Source: Longimicrobium sp.
GTDB taxonomy: Bacteria; Gemmatimonadota; Gemmatimonadetes; Longimicrobiales; Longimicrobiaceae
DNA: 64,000 nucleotides
NCBI GenBank assembly: GCA_036389135.1
Contig: DASVQP010000044.1
Location: 1 to 64,000, forward strand
Reading direction: 5' to 3'
The notes below the pieces were generated by a model, which was not told where the DNA came from, searched no databases, and saw nothing but the letters and a program-made list of their open reading frames with translations. Below are positions 49,935 through 57,403 of this stretch, piece by piece. A program made the position numbers and the translations under genes. How positions within the stretch are numbered: position 1 is the stretch's first letter; every line of letters starts with the position of its first letter.

Positions 49935-50798
49935 TCACCATTCGCCTCCCGCGCCACCACCGCCGCCGCCGCCTCCTCCGAACCCACCGAAGCCGCCGCC
50001 GCCCCATCCGCCGCCCCCGCCGAAGCCCCCTCCGCCCCACCCGCCGCCGATGGGGAAGGGGATGATGACGGGCCCGCCGTAGCCGCGCCTTCGCCGTCCG
50101 CCGCCCCCTCCGCCACCGCGCCCGCGCAGGAAGAGGAAGAAGAAGATCAGCAGCATGATTACGAAGCCGGAGCTCATCCCGCCGCCCCGCCGCCCCGTCC
50201 CCGTGGCGGGGCGCTGCTGCTCCGCGGGGACGACGCCGGTGAGCTGGAAGCCGAATCGCCCGGCGTACTGCTGCGCGATCGCCCCCACCCCGGCCTCGAT
50301 ACCGGGCCCGAACCGCCCCTGGCGGAAGGCGGGGAGGATGACCTCGTCGCGAACGCGCCCCGCCTCCGCGGCGGTGATGAAGGTGTTGGTGCCGTAGCCC
50401 AGCTCGATCCTCACCTGCCGCTCGCTCACCGCCACCAGCAGCAGCGTCCCCGTATTGGCCGTGGAGTCGCCCACCCCCTGCGCGCGCTTGCCGATCCCCC
50501 ACTCGCGCAGGATCTGCAGCCCCACCTCGTCGCGCGTGCGCCCCTGCAGCGACGGCAGAGTCACGACCACGATCTCGCCGCCGGACTTGAGGCGCACCTC
50601 GTCGGCGATGCGGGTGATGGCCGCCTCGCTCTCCGCGTCGATGATGTTCGCGAAGTCGTTGACGTAGCCGGTGGGCTTCGGGATCTGGAGCGGCTGCGCC
50701 CCGGCCCCGTTCGCGGCCATCAGCAGGAACGCGCCGGCGACGAATGCCAGGTGCCGCGCGGTTCCTTGCCCCGCCAGGGGGGCATCCGTACGTTGCAT
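49935..50798 (-). CDS. TPM-domain protein with membrane helix and Gly-rich tail
   Basis: A 287-residue exported protein. The signal peptide runs to about NGAGAQ (residue 36). A TPM (YgcG-type) domain follows at about 40-165: GYVNDFANIIDAESEAAITRIA, GGEIVVVTLPSLQGRTRDEVGLQILREWGIG, TLLLVAVSERQVRIELGYGTNTFITAAEAG and AFRQGRFGPGIEAGVGAIAQQYAG. One membrane helix (about 205-222) and a Gly/Trp-rich tail of about 60 residues end it, a typical YgcG design. TPM domains are thought to work in membrane-associated repair or assembly, for example in photosystem II repair, but not so here. First gene of the TPM / nucleotidyltransferase / LemA unit. Confidence 0.88.
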   Translation of the reverse strand: MQRTDAPLAGQGTARHLAFVAGAFLLMAANGAGAQPLQIPKPTGYVNDFANIIDAESEAAITRIADEVRLKSGGEIVVVTLPSLQGRTRDEVGLQILREWGIGKRAQGVGDSTANTGTLLLVAVSERQVRIELGYGTNTFITAAEAGRVRDEVILPAFRQGRFGPGIEAGVGAIAQQYAGRFGFQLTGVVPAEQQRPATGTGRRGGGMSSGFVIMLLIFFFLFLRGRGGGGGGGRRRRGYGGPVIIPFPIGGGWGGGGFGGGGGWGGGGFGGFGGGGGGGGGAGGEW

Positions 50799-50836
50799 CC
50801 GCCCGATGTTCAGTCCAACCTCCGGAGCTCGTTCTG

Positions 50837-51439
50837 ATGAAGCGACAGTTCGTGGTGCTGGCCCTGCTCGCGTGCGCCGCGGCGTGCGGCACCGACCCGA
50901 AAGTGGTGGTTCGCGCATCGCTCACACCCGGAGGGGAGCCCATCGCGGACCTCCCCGTCCAGCTCCTGCCCTACGACCGCGAGGAGCTTCTGGATTCACT
51001 CGCCGAGGCCGCGGACGATCCTGAGCCCACCCTTCCGCAGGAAGTGCTCCAACAGCAGCAGGATCTCCAGGCCGAGTCCGCATCGGTGCGCCTGAAGGGG
51101 GACACGGCGGTCGCACGCTGGAACGCGCAGCGGCGCGCGATCGCCGCGCAGGTGGCCGCCAACCAGCGTGCCCGCGCCGCCTGGAGGGACAGCGCCTACA
51201 AGGACTTCCCGGAGGCCGCCCGCGCCGCCGCCGTCGCCCGCGAGCTCTCCGAAGCCATCGACACCACCGACGCCACGGGCCGCGCCGTGCTCCCCGCGGA
51301 GGAGGGCCAGTACTGGATCTACGCCCGCTACATCCTCCCCGACACGGAGCTGGAGTGGAACGTGAAGATGACCCTCACCGGCGACAGCACCATCGTTCCG
51401 CTGACCCGCTCGAACGCGAAGGAGAAGCCGCTGTTCTGA
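50837..51439 (+). CDS. Lipoprotein with helical centre, unknown function
   Basis: A 200-residue lipoprotein (MKRQFVVLALLACAAACGTD, lipobox Cys about 17). The N-terminal mature part is a short beta domain (VVVRASLTPGGEPIADLPVQLLPYDREEL), which resembles a carboxypeptidase-regulatory-like fold. It is followed by a long charged helix (about 55-140) with repeated Gln and Ala residues, and a C-terminal beta segment GQYWIYARYILPDTELEWNVKMTL. No catalytic motif is visible. It is divergent from the TPM gene and ends in a convergent gap with a hairpin array. The ATG at 50837 has GGAGC about 10 bases upstream. Confidence 0.68.
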   Translation: MKRQFVVLALLACAAACGTDPKVVVRASLTPGGEPIADLPVQLLPYDREELLDSLAEAADDPEPTLPQEVLQQQQDLQAESASVRLKGDTAVARWNAQRRAIAAQVAANQRARAAWRDSAYKDFPEAARAAAVARELSEAIDTTDATGRAVLPAEEGQYWIYARYILPDTELEWNVKMTLTGDSTIVPLTRSNAKEKPLF

Positions 51440-51487
51440 GGTGGCTCGCCCGGGTTGCTGTGGCCTGCCGGGATTGCCGGGCTTGCC

Positions 51488-51615
51488 GGGCGAGTGAACT
51501 CGCTGCAACAACAGCACAAAGTCCGCCTCCGCGGACTCCGGGTCCAATGCCGGTTTTCTTGAGCCTGCTTTAGCCGCCTTCCCGTCGTTCCAGCCGGGGG
51601 ATTCATCTCCCGGCG
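51488..51615 (-). repeat. Hairpin array, full copy on the other strand
   Basis: Plus-strand order: GGCGAG-TGAA-CTCGCT (about 51489-51504), linker GCAACAACAGCACAA, AGTCCGC-CTCC-GCGGACT (51520-51537), linker with TCCAATGCCGG, a degenerate GCCTGC-TTTA-GCCGCC, linker TTCCCGTCGTTCCAGCC and CCGGGGGA-TTCA-TCTCCCGG (51594-51613). It is the 48283 array in reverse orientation, in another convergent gap. Confidence 0.85.
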
Positions 51616-51652
51616 ACGCGGGCCCCGGACGCCCGCCGCAGACCGCCCACAG

Positions 51653-51693
51653 AAAACCGGCCCGCCGCGAACCTCTCGCGGCGGGCCGGTTTT
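51653..51693. terminator. Bidirectional terminator between convergent genes
   Basis: AAAACCGGCCCGCCGCG (51653-51669) pairs with CGCGGCGGGCCGGTTTT (51677-51693). A and T tracts flank a 13-bp GC stem, so it can terminate on both strands. Confidence 0.88.
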
Positions 51694-51697
51694 CTTG

Positions 51698-51751
51698 ATC
51701 CCTCATCCCTCATCCCTCATCCCTAATCCCTGATCCCTATTCCCTATTCCC
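51698..51751. repeat. CATCCCT tandem repeat
   Basis: At least seven tandem, slightly varied heptamer/octamer units (ATCCCTC, ATCCCTA, ATCCCTG, TTCCCTA). Its end lies a few bases from the stop codon of the gene at 51757. The same unit is part of the repeat at 26568-26668. Confidence 0.7.
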
Positions 51752-51756
51752 TCCCG

Positions 51757-53043
51757 TCACGGATACGTCCGCCGCGTCTCGTCCAGCGACTTGTACCGGT
51801 CGCGCAGCAGCGTCTCGCGGCTGACGAGGGGGACCTCCTGGCCGCGGATGAAGACGTGGTTCACGTTGGTCAGCAGCTCCAGCGGGTCGCCGTCCCACAC
51901 CACCACGTTGGCCACCTTGCCCGCCTCCAGCGAGCCGTAGCGGTCCGCCACGCCCCAGATCTGCGCGGGGTACAGGGTGACGGCGCGGAACGCCTCGGCC
52001 CAGGGGAGGCCGTAGGCGACGGCGTTGCCCGCCTCCTGGCGGAGGGTGTACGCACGCCACGTCTCGCCGCTGGTGAGGGCCAGCTGCACCCCCGCCCTGC
52101 GCAGCCGTGCCGCGTTCTCGTACGTGGCGCCCAGCGACTCGAAGCTGCCGGGCAGGTTGTTGAGCACCTTGACCAGAACCGGCACCCGCGCCCGCGCCAG
52201 CTCCTCCGCCACCATCCACGCCTCGGTGCCGCCGGTGATGATGAGCCGCAGGTTGTACTCGCGGGCGATGCGCAGCGCGAGCTGGATGTCGCTGGCGCGG
52301 TGCGCCTCCACCACGAGCGGCTCCCGCCCGGCGAGCACCGGCTGCAGCGCCTCCAGGTCCAGCCTGCTCACCGAAAAGTCGCGCGTTTCGCCACGCTCGA
52401 AGCCCTGCCGGTTGCGGGCGTAGGCGCGGGCGTCCTCCAGCACCTCGCGCAGACGCATGGAGAGCGCGCCGCGCGGCCCGCCCACCGCGCCCCGGGCGTT
52501 CTCGCTCAGGCTGGCGTACATCCCGATCGGCGAGACCACCGTCATGTCCTCCACCCGGTTGCCGGCCAGGTCGATCATCGCGCCCCGCCCGGAGATCAGG
52601 CTCCCGGACGGCCGGGTGATCGCCGTGGTGACGCCCATGATCCGTACGATGGGAACCACCATGCTGCGCGGGTTCAGCCCCTCGGTCACCGTGAACGCGG
52701 CCTGCACCTGGTCGTCCGAGTCGCGCCGGGAGGTGACGTCGCGGATCTCCGCGTCGTTGCTCTCGCTGATGGAGCCCACCTCTGTGATCCCCAGGGTGGT
52801 GCTGCTCTCGATGAAGCCCGGGGTCACCCACTTCCCGCGAGCATCGATGCGGCGAGCCCCGGCGGGGATGGCGACGTTCGCCCCCACCGCGGTGATGCGC
52901 CCGTTCTGGATGACGACCGTGCCGCCACGGATGGGAGTGCCGTTCGCCATGTACACGTCGCCGCCCACGATGGCGACGGTCTGGGCGGCGGCCCCGGAGG
53001 CGGCGAAGCAGAGCGCCGCCGCGCTGAGAAGGATGCGGTTCAT
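51757..53043 (-). CDS. Amidohydrolase-like protein lacking first metal ligands
   Basis: A 428-residue exported protein (signal to about GAAAQ, residue 21) of the amidohydrolase superfamily. The small beta domain opens TVAIVGGDVYMANGTPIRGG and closes ...GDPLELLTNVNHVFIRGQEV; the core contains RLIITGGTEAW, ALTSGETWRAYTLRQEAGNAV and the LYPAQIWGVADRYGSLEAGKVANVVVWDGD ending. The HxH that should follow TPGF is replaced by ESS (about 79-81), so binuclear metal binding is not possible in the usual way. Its start codon overlaps the stop of the intact paralogue upstream (ATGA). It is likely a non-catalytic partner of that enzyme. Confidence 0.75.
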   Translation of the reverse strand: MNRILLSAAALCFAASGAAAQTVAIVGGDVYMANGTPIRGGTVVIQNGRITAVGANVAIPAGARRIDARGKWVTPGFIESSTTLGITEVGSISESNDAEIRDVTSRRDSDDQVQAAFTVTEGLNPRSMVVPIVRIMGVTTAITRPSGSLISGRGAMIDLAGNRVEDMTVVSPIGMYASLSENARGAVGGPRGALSMRLREVLEDARAYARNRQGFERGETRDFSVSRLDLEALQPVLAGREPLVVEAHRASDIQLALRIAREYNLRLIITGGTEAWMVAEELARARVPVLVKVLNNLPGSFESLGATYENAARLRRAGVQLALTSGETWRAYTLRQEAGNAVAYGLPWAEAFRAVTLYPAQIWGVADRYGSLEAGKVANVVVWDGDPLELLTNVNHVFIRGQEVPLVSRETLLRDRYKSLDETRRTYP

Positions 53044-54488
53044 CGTACGGCCTCCGCCGGAAAGAGACCCACCTCGAAGTCGGTCCGCGGCTGGCGGTTC
53101 CGGTTCATGCGGTCGTAGATCAGCGCGCCATCGATGAAGACCTGGTCCGCCCGCGCGTAGACGCTGAACGGGTTGTGGCTCCAGACCACCACGTCGGCGT
53201 TCTTCCCCGTCTCCAGCGTGCCCACCCGGTCGTGGATGCCGAGCGCCCACGCGGCGTTGTAGGTGATCCAGCGCAGCGCGTCGTTCTCCGACACCTGGAT
53301 CCCGGCGGCGCGGCCGGCCTGCATCGCCTTGGCCGCTTCCTGGTTCAGCTTCTGAATCCCCGTGGGGTCGTCCGAGTGGACGATGGCGATGCCGCCCGCC
53401 TGGTGCACCATGGCGACGTTGGCGCGGGTGAAGTCCAGCGCCTCCAGCTTGAAGCCGCCCCAGTCCGCCCACAGCGAGCCGCTGATGCTGTCGCGCGCCA
53501 TCAGGTCGCGCACCTTGTACGCCTCCACGCCGTGGTGGAAGGAGCGGATGCGGTAGCCGAACTCGCGCGCCAGGTCGATCATCTGCGCCATCTCGTCGCC
53601 CCGGTAGCAGTGGTTGTGCACCAGGATCTCGCCGCGCAGCACCCCCGCCAGCGTCTCCAGCTCCAGGTCGCGCGTGGTGCCGCCCGCGGGGCCGCCGGGA
53701 GCCGAGCCCTGCCGCCCCGCCGCGGCGCCGGTGCCCGACGCCGTGCCCTCGCGCGCCTCCGAGTCCGTCTTGCGGCGGTACTCGGCGGCCCGGATCCAGG
53801 CGGCGCGGTAGCCCGCCATGTTCCCCATGCGCGTGGCGGGGCCGCCGCGGGTGCCGTACACGCGCTTGGGGTTCTCGCCGCACGCCATCTTCAGCCCGTA
53901 CGGCGCGCCGGGAAACTTCATCCCCTGCACCGTGCGCGACGGCACGTTCTTGAGCGTCACGCTCCGCCCGCCGAACAGGTTGGCCGAGCCGGGAAGGATC
54001 TGCATCGTGGTGACGCCGCCCTCCAGCGCGCGCGTGAAGCCGGGGTCGTGCGGCCACACCGAGTGCTCGGCCCACACCTCGGCGGTGTTGGGCTGCGTCG
54101 CCTCGTTGCCGTCCGAGTGGGCCTGCACGCCGGGCGAGGCGTAGACGCCCAGGTGCGAGTGCGTGTCGATGACGCCGGGGGTTACCCAGCGCCCCGTCAC
54201 GTCCACCACCGTCGCGTTGGCGGGGGCGTCGACGGTGGCGCCCACCGCGGCGATGCGGCCGTCCACCATCAGCACCTGGCCATTGGGGATCACCTGCCCG
54301 GCGGCGGTCATCACCGTGCCGCCGCGCAGCAGGGTGGCGGTGGAGGGGAAGGGCCGATAGGTGGAGGGGTAGGCCTGCGCCGTCCGGGCGGCCTGGGTTT
54401 GCGCTTGCGGGGCGGGCTGCTGGGCCGCCCGCCCGGTGGCGCACCCCGCGGCCGTCACTAGGACGAGCGCGGACAGGGCACGTTTCAT
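53040..54488 (-). CDS. Amidohydrolase, metal-dependent, exported
   Basis: A 482-residue lipoprotein (MKRALSALVLVTAAGCATGR, lipobox Cys about 16). The amidohydrolase core shows VTPGVIDTHSHLG (103-114, with H110 and H112), HNH (291-293), HHG (318-320) and HSDDP (371-375), the four metal-binding sites in order, so the enzyme should be active. The end is ITYNAAWALGIHDRVGTLETGKNADVVVWSHNP. The family (imidazolonepropionase/dipeptidase-like) has no single substrate. The tandem partner 51757-53043, overlapping by four bases, lacks these residues. AAGGAG lies eight bases before the ATG. A stretch of Ala/Gly/Ser (about 245-270) is an unusual insertion. Confidence 0.82.
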   Translation of the reverse strand: MKRALSALVLVTAAGCATGRAAQQPAPQAQTQAARTAQAYPSTYRPFPSTATLLRGGTVMTAAGQVIPNGQVLMVDGRIAAVGATVDAPANATVVDVTGRWVTPGVIDTHSHLGVYASPGVQAHSDGNEATQPNTAEVWAEHSVWPHDPGFTRALEGGVTTMQILPGSANLFGGRSVTLKNVPSRTVQGMKFPGAPYGLKMACGENPKRVYGTRGGPATRMGNMAGYRAAWIRAAEYRRKTDSEAREGTASGTGAAAGRQGSAPGGPAGGTTRDLELETLAGVLRGEILVHNHCYRGDEMAQMIDLAREFGYRIRSFHHGVEAYKVRDLMARDSISGSLWADWGGFKLEALDFTRANVAMVHQAGGIAIVHSDDPTGIQKLNQEAAKAMQAGRAAGIQVSENDALRWITYNAAWALGIHDRVGTLETGKNADVVVWSHNPFSVYARADQVFIDGALIYDRMNRNRQPRTDFEVGLFPAEAVR

Positions 54489-54806
54489 CGCATCCACTCC
54501 TTCAACGGGAAGCGAACAGGTGCGGCCTCGGTGGGCCGCGGGACCGGCGCGGAGCCGGGGTTGTCTGGTCTGGCGAAGATTTAGCAGGCGCGCCGCACAC
54601 GCGGCAAGGGCGAGCGGGTGTCCTCCGCCGCGGTACGGGGGCGTCCCCCCGCGCGGACAGGGGTGCGGGGACGCGACGGTGCAGTTGAGGGCAAAAGCAT
54701 GATTCTGCTTAACTATTTGGGATTTCGGGAGTTGGCGGCCGTTGTGGCATCGTGCTTGCCTTACACCGGGCCAAGCGGTGGACCGATCCCGAACCGGAGC
54801 ATCAAG
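54489..54806. other. Divergent gap without recognisable gene
   Basis: About 318 bases between divergent genes. It holds the ribosome binding site of the amidohydrolase gene on one side, a GC-rich stretch of CGGACAGGGGTGCGGGGACG type, and an AT-richer part (54690-54730, with TTAACTATTT) that could contain the promoter of the gene at 54807, but no boxes with normal spacing are convincing. It holds no hairpin array. Confidence 0.45.
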
Positions 54807-55388
54807 ATGAAGAGCAGCAAGCTGAACCTGTCGGCCTTTGTGGCGCTGGCCGCCATCCTTACGGCGTCGCCGGTGCTGGCGCAGGGGAAGGGGCACGGCA
54901 ACGACAAGCGCAACGACCGTCCGCGCCAGGAGGCCCGCCGCGACCGTGACGACGACCGCTACGAGCGCGAGCGGCGCGACGAGACCCGCTTCGAGCGGCG
55001 TGAGGGCCGCGCCGTACCGCGCGGCTGGTGCCAGGGGCGCGGCAACCCGCACAACACCGCCCGCAACTGCGGCTACCGCGGCGACCTGAACCGCGTGTGG
55101 CGTGATGGCGGCGGCGTGCTGCGCGACCGCAACGGCCGCGTGATCCTGAGCGACGGCCGCGTGTACGACGACCGCAACCGCTCCAACACCAGCTACGGCA
55201 CGAACGGCAGCTACGGCTCCAACAACGGCTCGTACGAGGCCCGCCACGCGGACTTCCACCGCTGGCACGACCAGCAGTGCCGCGATCGCGCCGCCCAGTC
55301 GAGCGGCATCAGCGGACGCATCCGCGTTGCCGCCGCCTGCAAGGCCGAGCACGACCAGTGGCACAACCAGCAGGGCACCCGCCACTAA
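54807..55388 (+). CDS. Secreted Arg-rich basic protein
   Basis: A 193-residue exported protein (signal MKSSKLNLSAFVALAAILTA, cleavage near LAQG at about 26). The mature part is highly charged: RRDRDDDRYERERRDETRF (about 44-62) and many Asp and Arg residues, then a Gly/Ser/Asn-rich middle (SYGTNGSYGSNNGSY, about 129-143). It ends with a His/Trp/Cys region DFHRWHDQQCRDRA...AACKAEHDQWHNQQGTRH. Two to four Cys residues could form disulfides. It could bind polyanions in the envelope, but there is no recognised domain. A strong terminator follows at 55406-55440. Confidence 0.65.
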   Translation: MKSSKLNLSAFVALAAILTASPVLAQGKGHGNDKRNDRPRQEARRDRDDDRYERERRDETRFERREGRAVPRGWCQGRGNPHNTARNCGYRGDLNRVWRDGGGVLRDRNGRVILSDGRVYDDRNRSNTSYGTNGSYGSNNGSYEARHADFHRWHDQQCRDRAAQSSGISGRIRVAAACKAEHDQWHNQQGTRH

Positions 55389-55405
55389 GCGGAAAGCCCT
55401 GAACG

Positions 55406-55440
55406 AAAGAGGCCCGGGCGCTCAGCGCCCGGGCCTCTTT
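55406..55440 (+). terminator. Intrinsic terminator after the Arg-rich protein gene
   Basis: AAAGAGGCCCGGGCGC (55406-55421) pairs with GCGCCCGGGCCTCTTT (55425-55440) around a three-base loop, with a T tract and A tract so that it can act on both strands. Confidence 0.88.
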
Positions 55441-55464
55441 CGTATTGCCTGTGCCCACATGATC

Positions 55465-55760
55465 GTAGGGGCGTGATTCATCACGCCCACCTTCTCCCCC
55501 ACCTCGACCACCGCCCCTCCCACCGAACCGGTAGGGGCGGACCTGCGTGTCCGCCCGCCCTCGCCCCCGCCTACCCCCTCGTAGGGGCCGCCCCACGTGG
55601 CTGCCCGTGTCACGCAGGCGCGCCGCCGCCACTCTCCAGGAGCGAATGAGTTCGCCGCTGGAACCACGCGAAGTCCGCCTCCGCGGGTCAACGCCGCGTT
55701 TCTCGAGCCGGCTTCAGCCGCCTTCCCGTCGTTCCAGCCGGGGGCTTCAGCCTCCGGTGT
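55465..55760 (-). repeat. Hairpin array, long form with extra modules
   Basis: Contains GTAGGGGCGTGA-TTCA-TCACGCCCAC (about 55465-55490), a GGGCGGAC...GTCCGCCC hairpin, a GTAGGGGCCGCCCCACGTGG module, GGAGCGAA-TGAG-TTCGCC (about 55639-55655), a GTCCGC hairpin, GCCGGC-TTCA-GCCGCC (about 55707-55722) and CCGGGGGC-TTCA-GCCTCCGG (55737-55756). It fills a convergent gap. Confidence 0.82.
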
Positions 55761-55781
55761 GCCCCGCACCCATCTACGCAA

Positions 55782-55815
55782 GCTGCCCCTCCCCAGCAGT
55801 TTGGGGAGGGGCAGC
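55782..55815. terminator. GC-rich hairpin of the GCCCCTCCCC family
   Basis: GCTGCCCCTCCCCA (55782-55795) pairs with TGGGGAGGGGCAGC (55802-55815). It lies 24 bases after the stop of the protease gene at 55839 (minus strand). Confidence 0.6.
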
Positions 55816-55838
55816 GAGGAACGAGCGGGGAGAGGGTC

Positions 55839-57020
55839 TCAGTACGCCGAGAACAGCAGGTGGTTGTTGGTGGTGTTGGCGCTCTTCACCACGCTCTTGG
55901 TGGTGGCGGCGAACAGCGCGTCACGCACCTGCTGCGGCGTGGAGAGCGGGTTGCTCTGGAGGTACAGCGCCGCCACACCGGCCACGTGCGGAGTCGCCAT
56001 CGAGGTGCCGCTGATCGTGTTCGTCTCCGTGGTTCCGGCGCCGATCCACGACGACGTGATCCCCGAGCCCGGCGCAAAGAAGTCCACGCAGGAGCCGTAG
56101 TTGGAGTACGAAGCCTTGGTGTCCGTGTTGGTGGTGGCGCCGATGGTGATCGCCTCCGGCACGCGGGCCGGCGAGTAGTTGCAGGCGTTCTGCGCCATGC
56201 CCAGGAGGTTGCCGTTGCCGGCCGCCACCGCGGTCGCCACGCCGTCGGCGATCAGCCGCTTCACCGCGTCGTCCACCACCGTGCTGGCGCCGCCGCCGAG
56301 CGACATGTTCGCCGTGGCGGGCGTGCCCGCGACGTGGTTGGCCGCCGCCCAGTCGATCCCCGCCACCACGCCGCTCCACGCGCCGGAGCCGCCGCAGTCA
56401 AGCACGCGCACCGCCACCAGCGTCACGCCCTTGGCGATCCCGTAGTTGGTGCCGCCCACCGTGCCGGCCACGTGCGTGCCGTGCCCGTTGCAGTCGTTGC
56501 TGTTCTGGCCGTCGGTGAAGGCGTCGAAGCCGGCCAGCGCGCGGCCGCCGAACTCCGAGTGCGCCCGGTCGATGCCGGTGTCGATGATGTACGCCGTGAC
56601 GCCCACGCCGGTGTTGGTGTAGCTGTACGTGGTGCTGAGCGGTAGCGCGCGCTGGTCCGTGCGGTCGATTCCCCAGGTGGCGCCCGTCTGCGTGGTGCTG
56701 GCGGTCGCGATGCCGTCCTGCTCGATGTACCGCACGTTCGGGTTGTGCTGCAGGGCGTTGAGCTGCCCCGCGTTCAGCGTTCCCGCGAAGCCGTTGAGCG
56801 CCGCGCTGTAGACGTAGCGCGGGTTGACCCCGGCCACCGCCGCCACCGAGCGGGCGTCGGCCCCCTCGTTGAGTACCACCATGTACGATCCTTCGATGCT
56901 CTTGCCGCCCGCGGCCGAGAACACCGGGGCCTCGGGAGCACGGGCGCTGGTAACCACGTCGGAGCCGTCCGAGCAGGCGGCGAGAGTCAGGAACGGAAGG
57001 AGGGCCAGGCTGCGCTTCAT
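55839..57020 (-). CDS. Secreted S8 (proteinase K-like) serine protease, copy 1
   Basis: A 393-residue exported subtilase. A lipoprotein-type signal ([20 protein letters not shown], Cys about 16) precedes an I9 inhibitor pro-domain (about 43-105, [14 protein letters not shown]...VRYIEQD). The catalytic domain holds Asp in IIDTGID (about 147), His in [12 protein letters not shown] (180), Asn in AAGNGN and Ser in [11 protein letters not shown]. It lacks the C-terminal extension of many subtilases and ends NNHLLFSAY. It is about 80 percent similar to copy 2 at 57404. The Ser-active enzyme would be tethered or released and digest extracellular protein. GAGGT about eight bases before the ATG is shared with copy 2. 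Confidence 0.9.
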   Translation of the reverse strand: MKRSLALLPFLTLAACSDGSDVVTSARAPEAPVFSAAGGKSIEGSYMVVLNEGADARSVAAVAGVNPRYVYSAALNGFAGTLNAGQLNALQHNPNVRYIEQDGIATASTTQTGATWGIDRTDQRALPLSTTYSYTNTGVGVTAYIIDTGIDRAHSEFGGRALAGFDAFTDGQNSNDCNGHGTHVAGTVGGTNYGIAKGVTLVAVRVLDCGGSGAWSGVVAGIDWAAANHVAGTPATANMSLGGGASTVVDDAVKRLIADGVATAVAAGNGNLLGMAQNACNYSPARVPEAITIGATTNTDTKASYSNYGSCVDFFAPGSGITSSWIGAGTTETNTISGTSMATPHVAGVAALYLQSNPLSTPQQVRDALFAATTKSVVKSANTTNNHLLFSAY

Positions 57021-57193
57021 GGGAACGACCTCTTATTGGGGAGTGTGTATCTGCGCGCGCTGCACCAGAATGGGCGGCGCTCGCACTACACCGTCGATGG
57101 ACGGCACCCCATAAGGCACGGTCGGTGCCACATTTGTTTGCTGGTTAAGTGCTTGTAGCGAAGTTACTTACGGTTATTGTACGTTCGGGCTTC

Positions 57194-57210
57194 CGCACCA
57201 TTGTGGTGCG
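57194..57210. promoter_or_regulatory. Palindrome upstream of protease copy 1
   Basis: CGCACCA-TTG-TGGTGCG, perfect arms. It lies about 174 bases before the start codon and about 13 bases from a TACAAT box on the minus strand. The same palindrome lies upstream of copy 2 at a similar distance. Confidence 0.5.
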
Positions 57211-57261
57211 CGGTCGCCCCACCATGCAGCACCTGGCCGCCGCCTCCCCGAACTGCACCCA

Positions 57262-57378
57262 TGCAAAACGCGGAGACGCGGAGAAGCCTTCTCCGCGCCC
57301 CCGCGTGACACCGCCGTGAAGTGCCGCACCCGCCTGCGCAAGCCGCCCCTCCCCCAGCGGTGTTGGGAGAGGGGCGGC
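57262..57378. repeat. GCGGAGACGCGGAG repeat and GC-rich hairpin
   Basis: GCGGAGACGCGGAGAAGCC with a complementary TTCTCCGCGCCCCCGCGT (about 57270-57306), then GCCGCCCCTCCCCCA pairing with TGGGAGAGGGGCGGC (57342-57378). It lies in the gap between the two proteases, next to the copy 2 stop at 57404. Confidence 0.55.
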
Positions 57379-57403
57379 GAGGGCGCGCGGGGTGAAGCCC
57401 GGC

